From: Psoroptes ovis
Lineage: Eukaryota > Arthropoda > Arachnida > Sarcoptiformes > Psoroptidae
Direction of reading: 5' to 3'
Length of the DNA stretch: 64,000 bases
Assembly (NCBI GenBank): GCA_002943765.1
Contig: PQWQ01000003.1
Coordinates: 3,533,501 to 3,597,500 of the forward strand
The notes beneath the pieces are model-generated. The model worked only from the letters and a program-made list of their open reading frames with translations. It made no database searches and was not told where the DNA came from. Positions within the stretch are counted from its first letter, which is position 1. Each line of letters begins with the position of its first letter. Below are positions 1 through 14,966 of the stretch, in pieces. The translations under genes were made by a program, and so were the position numbers.

Positions 1-3000
1 GATAACAAAGAAAATATGAAAAAATATGATGATATTCATAGATGTTTAAAGACATTGCTTGTGCTGCATGTATTTGAAAAGTGTTTTTTTAAAAAAACAA
101 TGTAAAAACAATACTTGGAATTGAAATAATTGAAAAAAAATGAAAATAATGAAACAAAAACAAAAAAAAAAAAACAAAACAAAAACAAAAAAAAACAAAA
201 TGGACATGGATAATAATAATTAAACAATTATCATTTAAAATTATTATTATTATTATTATTATTATAAGATGCAGTATCATAATAGTAACCTTACAAAAAA
301 TTATAAACATATAATAATGATGACCAGGAAAATTTTTAATTTTTAAAAACAAAATTTCATTCATACATTCATCCATTTATACATTTATCCATTCATACAT
401 TTTTCCATTCATTCATATATTCATTTATACAAGCATTTCATAGTAAGCTTCAAATGATAATTGGTTTTTATTTAAATTTCAATAATGTTTTTGTATTTTC
501 TATGAAAAATTATTCAAATTTTGTCCAATTTAAATCATCATCAGATAGATTTTGTATGTGTTCTTTGTGTTCAAAAAAAAATCACGAATTTTTCGTGTTT
601 TGTTTTGTTTTGTTTTTGTGTTTCGTATTTGTATTTTTTCAAAGTCTATGAAATGGGAGAATGATTATTTTGAGATTTTTTTTTCATTTCCAGCAACAAA
701 TCTCGACAATTAAATATGATATTATTAACAATTATTATTATTAATATTTATGCCTGGTTAAATGAATGAATATGACTAATTTTAGCCATTTGTACATGTG
801 TATGAGTGTATGAAGCCAATTATGATAAGACTTCTTTTGAATAATTATTCATGTAAAAAAAATAATGGAAAAAAATTTTATTTAAAATAATGAATTTTGC
901 TTTCCCAAGAGAAAGAATAATGATGATCATGATAACGACGAGATGACGATGATGATAACATTTCCAATCATTCATTTTTGATTGATTAAATTTTTCGGAT
1001 CAATAAATTAATCATCATTTGTTGAAACATCAATTTCGGGTTCAATGAGTTGTTGTTGGCCAATGATGAGTGATGATTTTTTGCCAGTGAGTGAAATTTG
1101 AAGTTTGGCCACGACGCATCAATCAGAAGATTTGACGATGGTTTTTTCAGAGTTCAAAGATGCTCAAAAATACCAAGAAAAAAAAATTGTTTGTCAAATT
1201 GAAAATTAATTTGTTTTCAAGCGATGAACAAAGTTATTCGTTGACAATTGTAAAGATTCAAATTTAAAATGTCTAAATTTAGATTGGAAATATTTTCATA
1301 TAAAAAATTTTCAATAATAATGACCAAATATAATCATGATCATTGGTCATTATCCAATAGAGTATTGTTGTTGCTGTTTTCGATGGTTGTCATTCATCGA
1401 AATGACCATCATCATCAACAATGATGGTCATTTTTGCTAAAAAAAAAAAATTTTTTTCCATTTTGACCAATGATTTGACATTTAGAAATAAATAAATAAA
1501 TTGTCATTCATCAAAGATAAATTGAAATTTTTTTCTTAATTTTAAAATCAACCAAATGAATTGGAAGTGAATGAATCACAGCCGTTAAATAAAAAAATTT
1601 ATCGAGGCCAAAATAATCGATGATGGTCAAAACTGGCTATTTGAAATTGATACTAATACCAAGACACCAAAATAAATTACGATTGCAGATGATTTCCAGA
1701 TGAAATTGATCCATTTTCACAAACAATTTTCAATCAATGAATAAGCAGATTGAAACATTGAACAGATTTCGGACAAAATCAATCCAAATACACGCATACA
1801 TCCGATCACATATAAATGATCACAAATTTGATACCCGATCAAATCATCTTGAACTAAATATCATCTACGAAATCATTTAATTTCTTAATACGAACACAAT
1901 CTTTGAATTCATTGAATTGAACAGTGAAAACATTCCAACATTAAAACAGATCATCATCAGGTGCAGCATCAACACAGATATTAGATGTATTGGTTCAATA
2001 ATTTGATTCAATTTAATAAAGCTGAACACATCTTGATTGTTCAAATTGTTCCGTTATTTTTGATTTGATTTCGGCTCAATCAATCAATCGATTGATGATG
2101 ATGATAATAATTTTATTAATGGATAATTATCATTATTATTATTACTATTATTATTTCAATAATAATGATTATCCATTTCATCCTTTAATAATTTTGTTGT
2201 TTAGTTCTTCGATTTCTTTTCGATTTTCTACTCGAAAAACATCCATCGAAAAAATATTATTAATATTTTGCAATCGATTTGAATCACAGAAAATATTTTT
2301 TTTTCATTTCATTTTTTTTTTACTGTTAATTTCTCTTCAATAGTTGCTGTTGTTGTTGATGTTCATGATGGTAATTTCAACAACAAATTTCCAATGTAAA
2401 AATACATTAAATTGTTTCCTGGATTCAATATTTGAAAAAAAATGAAATATAAAAAAAAAATGAAATCAACCGGATATTTTTGTTTTCGTTTATTTGGCTG
2501 ATTACGGTGATGCTGATGATGATGATGCAATTTTAGTTTATTTTATTTTCGAAAAAAAAAGATGTAATCTTTTATTTTTGAAAATGAAAATGAAAAAAAA
2601 CATCAAAAATCAAATCAGCTTCGATCAATCTAGCTACCTTTTTGGACTAATCGAAGATTATATTTAATATGGCCATAAAATGATAAAACCAGCTGTGTGA
2701 TAAATATTTTTCCGATGATTTTTTCCGTTGATTTTTAACAGAAGGAAAGCAACATATTTGTCGACCACCAACACGGAAAAATTTACGAGACATTTATTTT
2801 CGGATGAGAATCTCCTAGAAAAATGTCATGGAAATCAAATCGGATATCTTTTCCTAAGACTTTTTTCAAAGACTTTCGCAATTTTCAACTGTCACCATAA
2901 ATCGAGTGATTAAAGATTGAAGGCCTTAGGACCTTTAAGACTAGTGAGTGCTCATCCTTTTTTTGAAATTTTTAGACAAAATTTCGCCTCAGAAATCTAC

Positions 3001-3695
3001 TTGTGATACGAATTACTTGATTCATTTTTCATTTCAATAAATTTTCTTCCCTTTTTATGAAAAAAATGAAATTAATTCACTCAAAATTAATTTAATAAAA
3101 TATTTAGAGGAAAACAAAATTAATAAATAAATAAATGAATAAATATTAAATATTAATAACTAATCATTGATGAAGATCCATAATTATCTTATGATTATAA
3201 TTATTTAAAATGGATTTTTTCTTTGATTTACTGTGGATTTGAAAGATGGAAGATCATCTTTATTTTTCCGATTGATTCAACACAACAAAAACTGGACGAA
3301 AATATTATTAAAATGAGAACCCGAAGAACAGAAGAGTTTTTTTTTGAACATCCAGCAGTTTTCGGACATCTCGAAAAAAAATTTTAAAGAAAAATAAATG
3401 CCGCATCAATTTCTTGTTGAAGTCATTTTTTTTTTAAATATTTTCCCGAAGAGAATCTCAATACACACACACATCTCAATTCGTTTCATTTTTACTTTCA
3501 TCGTTCTTGTATTTGTGTCTTGTCTTTTGCTTTCGGATTATAATCACCATCATCTTTAATATTATATTTAGAAAGTTCTCTATGATTTTCAAATCAAAAA
3601 TGAAAAAAATTTAAACAAGATGCTACGGGTAAATATCCATCGTTTCGTTTTTTTTTTTTTTTTTTTTTTGGCTATGTGCATCGTTTCACAATAAT
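1..3695. other. AT-rich intergenic DNA, no gene seen
   Basis: The stretch is dominated by A/T tracts, short microsatellites (for example ATT repeats near 241-264) and a 22-base T run at 3648-3669. Short open frames occur on both strands, but they encode simple Phe/Ile/Lys-rich strings with no recognisable domain. I see nothing else. Confidence 0.6.
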
Positions 3696-3700
3696 CGTGG

Positions 3701-3707
3701 TATATAA
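3701..3707 (+). promoter_or_regulatory. TATA box of the secreted protein gene at 4071
   Basis: TATATAA lies about 370 bases upstream of the ATG at 4071, just after the long T tract. A start about 30 bases downstream would give a 5'UTR of roughly 340 bases. Assignment to the downstream gene is by position only. Confidence 0.5.
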
Positions 3708-4070
3708 ACCGAAATCATTCATTTTTTTTCTTCATTCATATTAGGATTTATTAATTTTTTTTTTTTTTGAATTCAGTGTTGTGTTTCATTCAAGTGTATG
3801 TGTGTTTGTTCATATTTGAAAAATTGAAAAAAAAATTTTAAATGTTTTAATTCATTTTCAATTTTGTAGTAATTCCATTCGAATTTGTGTGAATGATTTG
3901 ATCATAAAAAGAAGATAATAATAAATTTGAATTTTGATTTCAATTTTTTTCAATCAACGAATTTTGGTGTTTTTTTATTTTGAATTCAAATTCAATTTTG
4001 AATTTATTAATATTTTCTCACCTATTCAACAAGTGTTTCGTGACTTTTAAATAATTATCTTCAACACAAA

Positions 4071-5576
4071 ATGGTATTGATTTGTTTTTTTACGAATAAT
4101 TTTGGATCAACTCAATGATTTCACTTTTTTTTTCGTTCAATCAAAAATTCGTTAATTAGGCACAATTAAGGCATTTTTGTTTAGCAATCATCTTCTTATC
4201 ACAATTATTATGTTTTGCATCAACAAATTATGTAAGTGGTGGAGGTAGTGCATTTGGTTCGGCTGCCGGTGGTGGTGGTGGCGGCGGTGGTGGCTCTGGA
4301 AATATTGGTCCAATAACTACTGCAATCGAATCAACACGTACTGTTGAAGTTAAACCAGTACAAGTTATGGGTGAACCACATGAACCACAAGTTGTTGAAG
4401 TTCCATCCGAAGATATGCCTGTTACTGTTCATTTTAAATCACAATCAAGTCGTGTATTAGTTCAACAAACACATTCACCAGGTAATTTTGATTGATTAAA
4501 AAAATACTTTATTTCTAAATTGATTGATTTTTTCATTCCATGATTAATTTCAATCAAAATCAGCTCAAGTTACGGAACCAGAACATACAACATCTGAAGA
4601 TGAACCACAACGTGTTATACATGAAGTCGTCAAGCCAGTCATTCAGGAAATTCGTGAGATTATTCAGCCATATCGACGTTTGATCCAACAGGTGCAACCT
4701 GTAATTGAACAAACACATACTGTTATTGCCAAAGGTGAACCACGTCCACCTGTTGAACCAATTTCTGTTGAAGGAGCATCACCAGGCGTACTCTCTGGTC
4801 CAAATGTTGGCGGCGGTGTTGGCCGTGGTGCAGGCGGTAAAGCAGGCGGTGGTGGCTATGCCGCAGCTGCTTCATCAGCCGTTTCAGTCAAATCACAAGC
4901 TCCGAATGCTAAACCAACATCAACGGCATCTGTAAAACCACAACAGCAACCACAACCTTTTTCAATGGCAGCAATTCAAAAACAACTTACTAATCAACTT
5001 CAAGCATCAAACGTAAAATATAACCAAGCAATGCTTAATAGACCACAAACAATGAGTAGAGATAATTCATATGCTGCAAGACGTGGTGAATTTCGTGAAC
5101 CATCACATATGGAAAAATTTGAATCTCCAAAAATCACATTAAAACCAGCAACAGGATCACAAGCAACGGCAACAAAAGTAAATTTACGTACACCAACAAC
5201 ATCGGAAATTAAATCACCATCATCAGTATCATCAGTAAAATCAAAATCAACACAATTAATATCTGAAGCATCACCATCATCACAACAATCATACAATCAA
5301 TTATTTACAATTGATTCATCATCATCATATTTTCCACCAATGGACAAACGATATGATTCCGAAGTACAACCATCATCATCATCATCATCACCATCATCAG
5401 CAAAACAATATTTTCAATATCAAAAACTTAAAGATTTACCGACCGAATTTTTAATTCCATACGATAATTTAGATACACAAGGATTATCATCAAAAGTAAC
5501 GTTCGTTGCACAACCAGTCAGATTTCGTGCAGCAGCAGCGGCAGCAGCAGCCGCCGCAGCAGCTGCTGCAGCTTAA
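4071..5576 (+). CDS. Secreted low-complexity extracellular protein with poly-Ala tail
   Basis: Coding exons are 4071-4073, 4160-4481 and 4564-5576, giving 445 aa. The first exon is only the ATG, followed at once by a GT donor; phases then agree across both introns. The N-terminus reads as a signal peptide (hydrophobic core LAIIFLSQLLCFAS). A Gly run follows (about residues 40-52), then acidic/valine-rich sequence, then a conserved-looking block at about 125-160 with KPVIQEIREIIQPYRR and QQVQPVIEQT. The rest is Ser/Gln/Pro/Lys-rich low complexity ending in about 16 alanines at the stop. KPV..E.REI..PYRR blocks resemble those of arthropod secreted or cuticle-associated proteins, but I cannot name the family firmly. 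A role in cuticle or extracellular matrix is inference. AATAAA overlaps the region just after the stop (5578). Confidence 0.8.
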
Positions 5577-8500
5577 AAATAAATGTGTCAAATAATTATA
5601 ATTATAATGATAATAAATGCACAAACCAAATAATAGAATAATGATAATAATAATAATAATAATTTTTTTTTCGCTTCTTTGGAATGTTGTAAATGATCCA
5701 TAAATAATAAAAAAATAAAAATAATCATAATCATAATAATAATAATGGCTGATAATTTACAAAACAAACAAACAGGACAAACAAATAATTAAATCAACAA
5801 CAACAGACGAAAACAAAATGATAATTTCAACTGATAATTTTCATCAAATTTTCATTTTTTTTATTATAAAAATAACTTTCCCATCATATCTTTTTTTTCT
5901 CATTCATTCATTCATACATTCAATTCATTTATCCATTTAATTCATTGATTTTGTGTTTGTAACTCTCTATCTCTATCTCTTTATCTCATTTGTAAACCAA
6001 TTATCTTTTAATTTTCTTCGTTTCGTTTATCTCCTCTCACAAATGTGTAATTCATTTCATTTCATTTCATTTTTTTCTATCTATCTATCTTTAATTAATT
6101 AAACAATTAATTAAAATAATTTGAATAATTGAAAATCTTGTTGGAAAATGAAATTTTCTTGAAGAAAAATCGTTATTTACCAATATTGAACCAAAGAAGA
6201 CTTCGATTCGATTCAAATCAACTAATTCACCCTAACATCTACGGGCAAAAATCGGCTAAAATTGAAAATTTGAAAAATTCAAATTAATTCAATCCTCTGC
6301 TCAGAGATGGCAACTCGATTCGAGGTTTCAATCTTTCCATAGACAGTTCAATTAGATGGCTTTGGTTTACAAATGTTTCAGATTTATTTTTCTAGAAAAA
6401 AAAAAGATTAATTAATTTATTAAGGTTTTGTTAATTAATAATGATTTCATAAATCAAGAACTGGAATTTCATTGAATTCACATTCGACCAATACGAGAAA
6501 ACAAGAATTTTTTTCGTTCTTAATTTGAAAAGTTACTAATTGTAAGTTTTAATGAAAGAAACTTGAATAAAAAATCCAATAATTATCAAATATTTTTCAT
6601 TCATTTTTCCCAATTCATTGACCATTCATTCATTGCCAAAGTATTCGTGAATGAAAAACACCAAAAAAAACCAGATTTAAGCCTTAGTTTCGGCTGATTT
6701 TCACATGACAGCTGCAGCAGCAGCAGCAGAAGCAGCATAGGGTCATACGAAAAAGGGTCTTCCTATCCGAATATATTCGGTGGTAGTTCGGTGCTTCTTG
6801 CTTCTACCATTCTTTTATCAAAATTCATTCATTCATTTCTACAATTTCTATCAATTCGTTGTCATTTGATGCTGTTTATTTTGGTTTTTTTTTATTTTTT
6901 ATTTTTCTCAGAGGTTCTTATCTGTCCTCAGCAATCAATATCGCTTATATAAACACACATTTATATATCTAAATGCATGTAAAACACTGCATTGACCATC
7001 AATGTTGTTGTTGTTGTTGATTCATTCATTTAATTCTGGTTTTTGTTTTTAAAACGACATGAGATCAAATTATGTGAAAATGGAAAAATTTTAAAATGAC
7101 AACTTTTGGTCATTGAATTTTGAATTTATTTGTTTAATTACAATTTCTGATCAAGAAAAATTTCATTTCAAAACATTTAAGATGTGAAATTACTGCTTCG
7201 ATATTCAAATGCTCATGTTTCCAAAGACCATTGAAATCGTATCAGGAAAATTTATTGGATCAAATTTGAATCAAAATTTCGTAAGATCATTGTCCAGCTT
7301 CAACTCTGTTCATTCATTCAAAAACAATTCAAAGACAATTTAAAATTATCATTGACAAATCCAAAATCCAATTTTGTCAATCCAAACATTCAGTCAAAGA
7401 CAAAACTCGCCAACAAACATTATCATCATTGAATCGTTTTAATAAATTGTCAAATGTTTGACCATTCTTTTGTATGTCAATTGTCAATTGTCAATGTTTG
7501 ATGATTACACCAAGCCAGCTCTTTCTCTCTCTCTCTTTTCAAGTATCATATCAAGTAAGTGATTATTGTTTTCTTTCTTTGTTTTGTTCTGTATTCATAA
7601 CAATAATAATCAACAATAACAATTGTAAAAGTGAACCGTAACCCTTGCATAACAAATTTCAAAAAAGCAAAAACAAGGAGAAAAACAATGATTCAGGCTG
7701 ACGAATGCTGTTGTTGCTGTTGTTGTTCTCATAATTATGATCATAATTATTACCATTATCATCATTATTATTCATCAACTACAACAACAACAACTCTTTC
7801 ATTGTTTTAATATTTTTGAGCATCATTGAGAATCATTGAATTGATTTCTCTCTTGCTTTCTTCTTTGATTATTTTGTCCAATCACAATTGTTTTCTGTTG
7901 TTCTTCTTTGAAAAAAATTGTGTTGAAATCTAAATCTGAACCAAAACAACAACTGAAAACAATTGAACACTGAACACAACAACTGAGAACAATTTGTTGT
8001 TTCATATTTATGTATGTTTTGTAGACAGCTTTTTGTTGAAGCGTTGATTGTTTGCTTGCCCAATTGTATTTGTGTTTAACAGTTGTATTAATCATTGAGA
8101 ATTGCAACACCAAAAATCAAAAAATTGAAATAAATAAATGAGAAACAGACGATCATTTTTTTGATTATTTCTGGTGTTTTTTTTTTCTCAAAATTTGAAT
8201 TCAGAGAAAAATAAATAAATAAATTCAAACAAATAAATATTTTATCAAAATCAAATCGAAACAACAAACAACAAACAAATAATTCAACAATTTCTCGCAT
8301 TTGATCATTCAATTTTCAATGTTTACATTGTTTCGTTTGTGTTTTGTATTCAGACATAGATATTTGAAGTTTGCAAAGAATAAAGCCTCAGATAAAATCC
8401 ACGAAATTAAATCCTTAAATTAATTCATTGTTAATCTGTTGTCCGAACATTTGAAATCTAATGAAAAAAAACAACATCTTAATACGATTATTATCATCAT

Positions 8501-11500
8501 TGAATGTAATGTAATAATAATAATAATAATACATGTAATAATCATTATCATTTCAAATTAATCTTTCAAGAAAAGTTAAATAAAATACAAAGATTTTAAA
8601 TCTTTAATATAATAATAATTCAAGATCGTTATTTTTGGTCAAAAAAAAAAAGATTTAATCAATTCAATTCATCTCATAATTTTTCTAAAATTAAAGGTGA
8701 AAATTTTCAAGTTTTTTTCGTTTGTTGCCTCTTATTCGAGAGAAATATTCACGATTTCCATCGACTTATATTCAATCGAAATTTCAAAGGTCAGTATTCG
8801 TATTTTTTGATGAAAATTTTTTTTTGAATTTTTCATTTGAAAACTATTTAAATCTTTTAAATTTTATTGATGTTTTTCTTCTATGAGATTTGTTCAATTA
8901 TTCATTCTGAATTTATTCAATTTTGTTCGTTCGAGAATAAAATCAAATCAAATCCGAAATTCTTTGAAAAAAAATTAAAACAAATAAACAAATCGATTCT
9001 TGCTTATTTTATTGCTTTGAATGAATCAATGATTGCAAATTCATCTTTGTATTCGTCTTAAATCTTTAAATCTCTTTTGGGCAAGATGACCTTTTGATGG
9101 CTTGTCAAATTTTCTGATTTTATTCCAACGAATAATGTAAATTTTCAAATGTATTTTATACATTTATATTTGAAAAAATCTAATGTAAATATGTATCTTA
9201 TTTATTTATTTTGTTTCAAAAGAAAAATACATTTATCTTTGTTACTAAATATATATATCATCATTTGTTTATATTTACATTTTTATTTTTAAAAAAATAT
9301 CATTTTTCAATGGAAAAAACAATTTTTTTTTTCAAATAATTGAAAAATGAAAAACAAATGTCTTTTGCATATTTGCTGCTTTGTCGCTTTTCTGTTTTGT
9401 TTTTTGTTTTTTTCCACTGAATAATCAAATGCAGATATCCATTAGTTGAATATTTCATAATATATTGCTTGCTTTCGTTGTGTGTTTTCAATTTGAAAAA
9501 TATTTCTTCAGAAAAACAAATAATAATCAGTGATTGAACTGGCAGAAAATCTTCAAAAAAAAAATCATGAAATAAGCCAATAAATATCGATCATATGTCG
9601 TTGATTTCTCTTGAGCTTAGATTTCTCGTTGACCGGCCAAATACGAAAACAGCATTTGCATTTAATTTTGCGGCTGTAAAATTTCCAGTCATTAATTTAT
9701 TATTACTCGTCGATGTGCTGAACAATCCTTGATCGTTGACTTGCGCAAAATTTGAAATTTTCCTTGAGATTTCAAAGAATTTCAAATTCTCATACAAAAT
9801 ACTCATAAACGATTCACAGATTGTATATAGAATGGTATTTAAAATGGAATATTGGATGGTAAATTTCACTGCATGAATATGTCACATCTGCATTGAAATT
9901 TCACCATTTGCGAGTTATGAACATAATAAAACCAATAATGATAATAACTAACATGTACATGAATTGCTTTTGGGTTTCATGCTCAAACAAGAAGAAGACC
10001 CTGAAAATACATTTGATGATGATGATGAAGAAATAACGAAATAACGCCAGAAAAAAAAACAAATGTTATTATCCATTAATTGGACGATTCCAAATAATAC
10101 AAATACAAGCAAAATCATTGAATTCAATTGCCCTTGTTTCATTCATTTCATTGATTCATTCATTCATTCATATCATTGATAATATCAAATTCATATATTT
10201 CACCATTGTCATCAAATTTTTTTTATTCGGGTTGCAATTATCGTTATTCATTGATGATTTATCTTTTTATTTCATTTCAAATATTTTTTTGTGTGTGTCT
10301 GGTCATAATTTTTTATGTTGTTTTGCATCAAACAAACTGGTAGAAATGAAATGAAATGAAATTTCATTCAAAAAATGAAAATTTCCATCATTGAATTTCT
10401 ATGAATTTCAATGGCAATAAAATAACATCATCATCATAAAACAACACAGAGCCGAATTGTTCTTGAGCTCTTATTCATTCACTGCTGCGTTATTCACATC
10501 TGAACATTTCATTTCATTTCATTTCATCCGAATTTCATTGAATGTGAGTCATAAAATAATTTCAATTTTTATCATAATTTTCGATGCAATTCTATTCAAT
10601 TCAAATGTAAGAATCGTAAAAACAATTCTTGCTTGTAATCCTTTGATTAATTAATTGACAAAGAATTCAACTTTCTTTTGTGTGGGTCCACAATGTGAAA
10701 TTCTGTGATTTGACAATAGAAAATGTATGAAATTCAAATAATTTCCATTGAAAAGGCCCTGCTTGAATGATAAAAATGCGGCCAAAATTTCCACTGATTC
10801 ATACATTTGATTTCATATCGGCTACACTGGTATTTCGAACAAATATTAATTACAAAATTCATAAATTTCTATGTGAAATGAATTTTTAATTTTCTATTTT
10901 TTTTCAAAAAATTCATATCTGCATTGAAATAACAAGAAAAAATCCAACAAAAATGATTGTGTAATACGATATATAATAAACATGTATTTATGACATTTCT
11001 GTTACTGTTTTTGTTTGTTTTTGAATGAAATTTCAAATCTTTATGAATAACTTTGAGTTATAACAACCAATTTTAAATCCTTATCTTTAGATTACATACC
11101 ATTTATTGTTTTGAAAATGACCAAACAAAGCTTATTATTATCAAAGCAATATTATTGCTTAAATCCATGTTTCGAATAATGTTTATCATTAAAAAAAATA
11201 AATGGTTCATTTCTTATTCATGTACTGTAGTGCATGAACACATACATACATTATCAGCTCATTCACATTTGTGCAAAATATGATAATTGAAATATTATCA
11301 TTTGAATTAAAATAGATTCATATTAATATTCATAATGAATACAATCTATTTTAATTTTTTGAATAGTATAATATTCAAATATATTTGGTGAAAATGTATC
11401 AATTTTAATCGTCTTAAATACATTTTTTTCAGTGATAATTGACGAAATCGCTTATCGGTACCAGGGATTTCGATGATACTATTTTTTCTCTCGGTTGATT

Positions 11501-14500
11501 GTGATTAAACAAAGCAAATCACCATATTTCACTTATCTCGTCGTTGAATATTATTAATAAATATTCAGATTTATTAATAATAATCAAAATGTCATAAAAT
11601 CACATAAAATTCAAGAAACATATATGCGAGATAATAATGCCGTTGTTATTGTCTTTCGGTGTGTGTTGACAATATGACAATATTTTGACATATTCTCATT
11701 TCAATATTTTGTTTAATTTTTTCTTTAATCATAATTTTCAATTCACGATTATTCATAGAAAAATTGTCATTTTCAGAACTCATTTACAGTTGAAAGAATT
11801 GATATTTAAAAGCATGTTTATATTCGTGTATTTAAGGCTTAGCAAATATACGATTTCCATTGAATTTGATAATAATAACAATAATCAAAACATTGAATCC
11901 ATGACGTGTGACATGATTGCTATTGTTCTTATTATTATAATTATAATTATCATTGAAAATACATGTGAAATATAGCTGAATTAATTTCATATTTCTTATT
12001 TAATTTTTTTGATTGTGTATTTTCATGCTCAAATGATAATTTTAGATTTTTTTATTCTCATTTTTTTTTTCTTCTGGAATAAAGATTATTATCATTGAAT
12101 CAGTTGCCAGTCATTATCATTGAATTGAAATTAATGTGCGAATTTTCACATCCATTCAATTCAATCAAATCTTTCCAGTTTTATTTTATACATTTTTGGT
12201 CGAATAATCACGAAAAATTATAATTAAAAATTTGTAATTATAATCTTTTGTGATTGTCAGATTGAATTTGAATGCAAATATATTTTCTTTGTTGTTGTCA
12301 TTTCAAATGTTCAGAATACGATTCATTGACATTTTGAATCCTGTTTCTCGAATCGGTTTCAGAACATTTTGAAATTATCAGAATCAAATCAATCAAACTT
12401 CCATAATATTTTTGTGTGTGAACATACATCGGAAACGCACTCACATATTTGAATCTTTGAAATTCAAAGTGTTATTTCGGTTCGTAGCATTTCATATAGT
12501 TAACTAACGTTCAAACACATTGAATATCTGCTATCATTGAATGTTTGATTTCCTGTCGATTAAACATGTTTAATGTTCATCAAAAATAGCTTAGCTTTCG
12601 CGATCGTCGTTTCGTACAATATGATATACTTGATTTAATTGATGTTCATATTGATTGATTTTTGTTGTTTTTTGATTGAAAATAATTTCCTTTTGACCAA
12701 ATAAAAAAAAAGATAAAGCACATTCATTACACAGAACATGTTCATGATTGAACTTATTAATAGAATTTTTAGTTTTCCGATTTTCATCATTTTATCATTA
12801 AAAATAATTATTGTGGCCATTTTGTAATGTACGATTCAAACCATTCAAATATCGATTCCCTAGCAATTTAATCGAATCAAATTAAGTAAAAAAAATTTGT
12901 TTTTTGAATCAAAAATTCATCGATTTATCAATCATTATTGATATATTATTATCATTATAATAATTAATACATGAACTATGATCAATACTATTCATTTAAC
13001 TAACTAACTGATCGATAGAAATTTTTCCAATCTAACAATCACCGATAACAACACACACACACAATTAATCGATCAATCAATCAATTATCGATGAATTTTC
13101 TCTTGTTTTCATGTGTAATGTATGACTGTGTTTCAATTCGATTCGATGAGAAAATGTAATTTTCAATCAAAATAATTATTCGTAAATATATATGAGGGCG
13201 AAATCGTTAGGTTTTCGTTCATTCATTTATATTCATTTGATGAGTTTTGACCTATCATTCATTAGTCGACGTTCATTATTATTATCATTTATATATTATC
13301 ATTATTATTAGTCATATTTCAAATCATTCACATCATGTTTTCAAATGACCTGAAATCATATTTCAATCATATTTTACATGATGTTTTTTCATCGTATTTT
13401 ATGAATATTTACATTGATAAATGTTCATTTATCGTTGTTCATTTATGAATGTTTTTCGCAAACAAATAAGTATCATCATCATCATCATTATCATTTTTTT
13501 TGTTTTGAAAATTCATTTATTTATTCATTCATACAAAAAAATGAAATGAATATCAATCAAAATTATCATTATTATTATTATTATTATTGATGGCAAAAGC
13601 AAATTCTCGCTCAATCACCATTAAAATGTTTGCTGATAAAAATAATAATAATAATCATAATGAAAATAACAATTACAATCAATGATAATCGTGATCGAAA
13701 AAAAAACACTTGTTGAATATTAATGGGAAATAATATTCGTAATAATAGATTTAGTCAAAGAACCAAAAAAATGAAAAAAAGCCTGAAATATCTCCCAATT
13801 TTTACTCCGATTTTCTGTTCTTTTACTCTGAATTATAAAATAAAATTCATTTCAAATTTTGTCGAGAAGCAGTGGTTCTAAACCTTTGCATTCACTTTGA
13901 GTATTTCGACAAAATTGTTCTTGATATGAAATGTGGGTGAATGATGATGCTTGAAATACTCATTGGTCAAATGGTCAAATTTCTATTATTTTTTCAAATG
14001 TCTTTTCCATGATTTGTCTAATTTATTATGACATTTTTAATGTAATTTGTTAGGTCTCGATTTATTATTAGACTCAGTTTCTTATATGGTTTTGACATGA
14101 AAATTTATTTTTATCAAAATTCAAAATTATAATCGAAATGTCATATCGATCGATTGTTTTTTATGTTCGATTTGATTTTTTATCATCATTTGATAAAATG
14201 ATGATGTTTGATTGACAACAATTTGAAAACAATGAATGAATGATATCATTGTATGAGTTGCCCATTTATGGTAAATTTTTTTTTGAGAAAATCATGAAAT
14301 AAATAATGGAAAATATGGCGAAATCAAATCGAAACCACCATCATCCTTTTACGGTGATTTTCGGCGAATGATGTATTCATTCATTCACGATTTTTGTATT
14401 CATAATTTCGGGAAAAAAATTTCACATTTCCTCTTCATACATCATCATCAACAACAACAATCATTGATGAACAAAACAATGTTGAATTTATTCATTTATT

Positions 14501-14926
14501 TATGAATAATTTGTGTATCATTTTGTGGTAAATTATTCATTTTAATTTCTTGTTGTCTACATTTCATTTCATTTGATTGTATTTGTGTTTCTATGTGGCT
14601 GAAAATTTCATTTTTTTCTCAAATTTTTTGTTCCCAAAATATTTTCAAAATGATTCATTTCATCACTTAATATTTTCTCATTGATGATGATGCTTGAATA
14701 TGTTTGTTGTTGAATTTAGAATAAGATTTGATATGTTTTTGTTAGGTGAAATGTTTGTAATGATGATGATGATGATGGCAGTTTTAATGAATATCATCAA
14801 ATGCTTGATATGTTTTTGAATGATCAGTTGTAATAGAAATCTACATTTTGTTGATTTTTTCATTATTTCATATGTTTGTATCAGTCGAATATTCACCTAT
14901 CTTTTGTTATTTTCAATTTTTTTTCT
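5577..14926. other. 9.3-kb AT-rich stretch without a supported gene
   Basis: The start holds the 3'UTR of the upstream gene, with AATAAA at 5578-5583 and further copies around 5694. The rest is A/T tracts, ATT/ATC-type microsatellites, a CT run near 7522-7540 and short frames of low complexity. One slightly less AT-rich patch at 9597-9740 has a 92-codon reverse frame but no recognisable domain. No tRNA-like fold was noticed. Upstream exons or enhancers of fascin could lie here but cannot be read from sequence alone. Confidence 0.55.
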
Positions 14927-14928
14927 AG
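14916..14928 (+). promoter_or_regulatory. Probable 3' splice site of a 5'UTR intron of fascin
   Basis: A long T-rich tract ending in CTAG lies about 40 bases before the fascin ATG. It looks like the acceptor of an intron in the leader, so the transcription start is probably well upstream in the 5.7-14.9 kb stretch. There is no transcript support. Confidence 0.45.
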
Positions 14929-14966
14929 ATTTAAATAAATAATTTCAATTTCAAAAATAAAAAAAA

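Noticed and set aside
2065..2343. 92-codon forward frame
   Set aside because: It is made of Asn/Tyr/Ile/Phe runs from TTA/ATT repeats; typical of AT-rich non-coding DNA.
9591..9869. 92-codon reverse frame in a slightly GC-richer patch
   Set aside because: No family recognised and no splice partner; kept only as a remark in the intergenic description.
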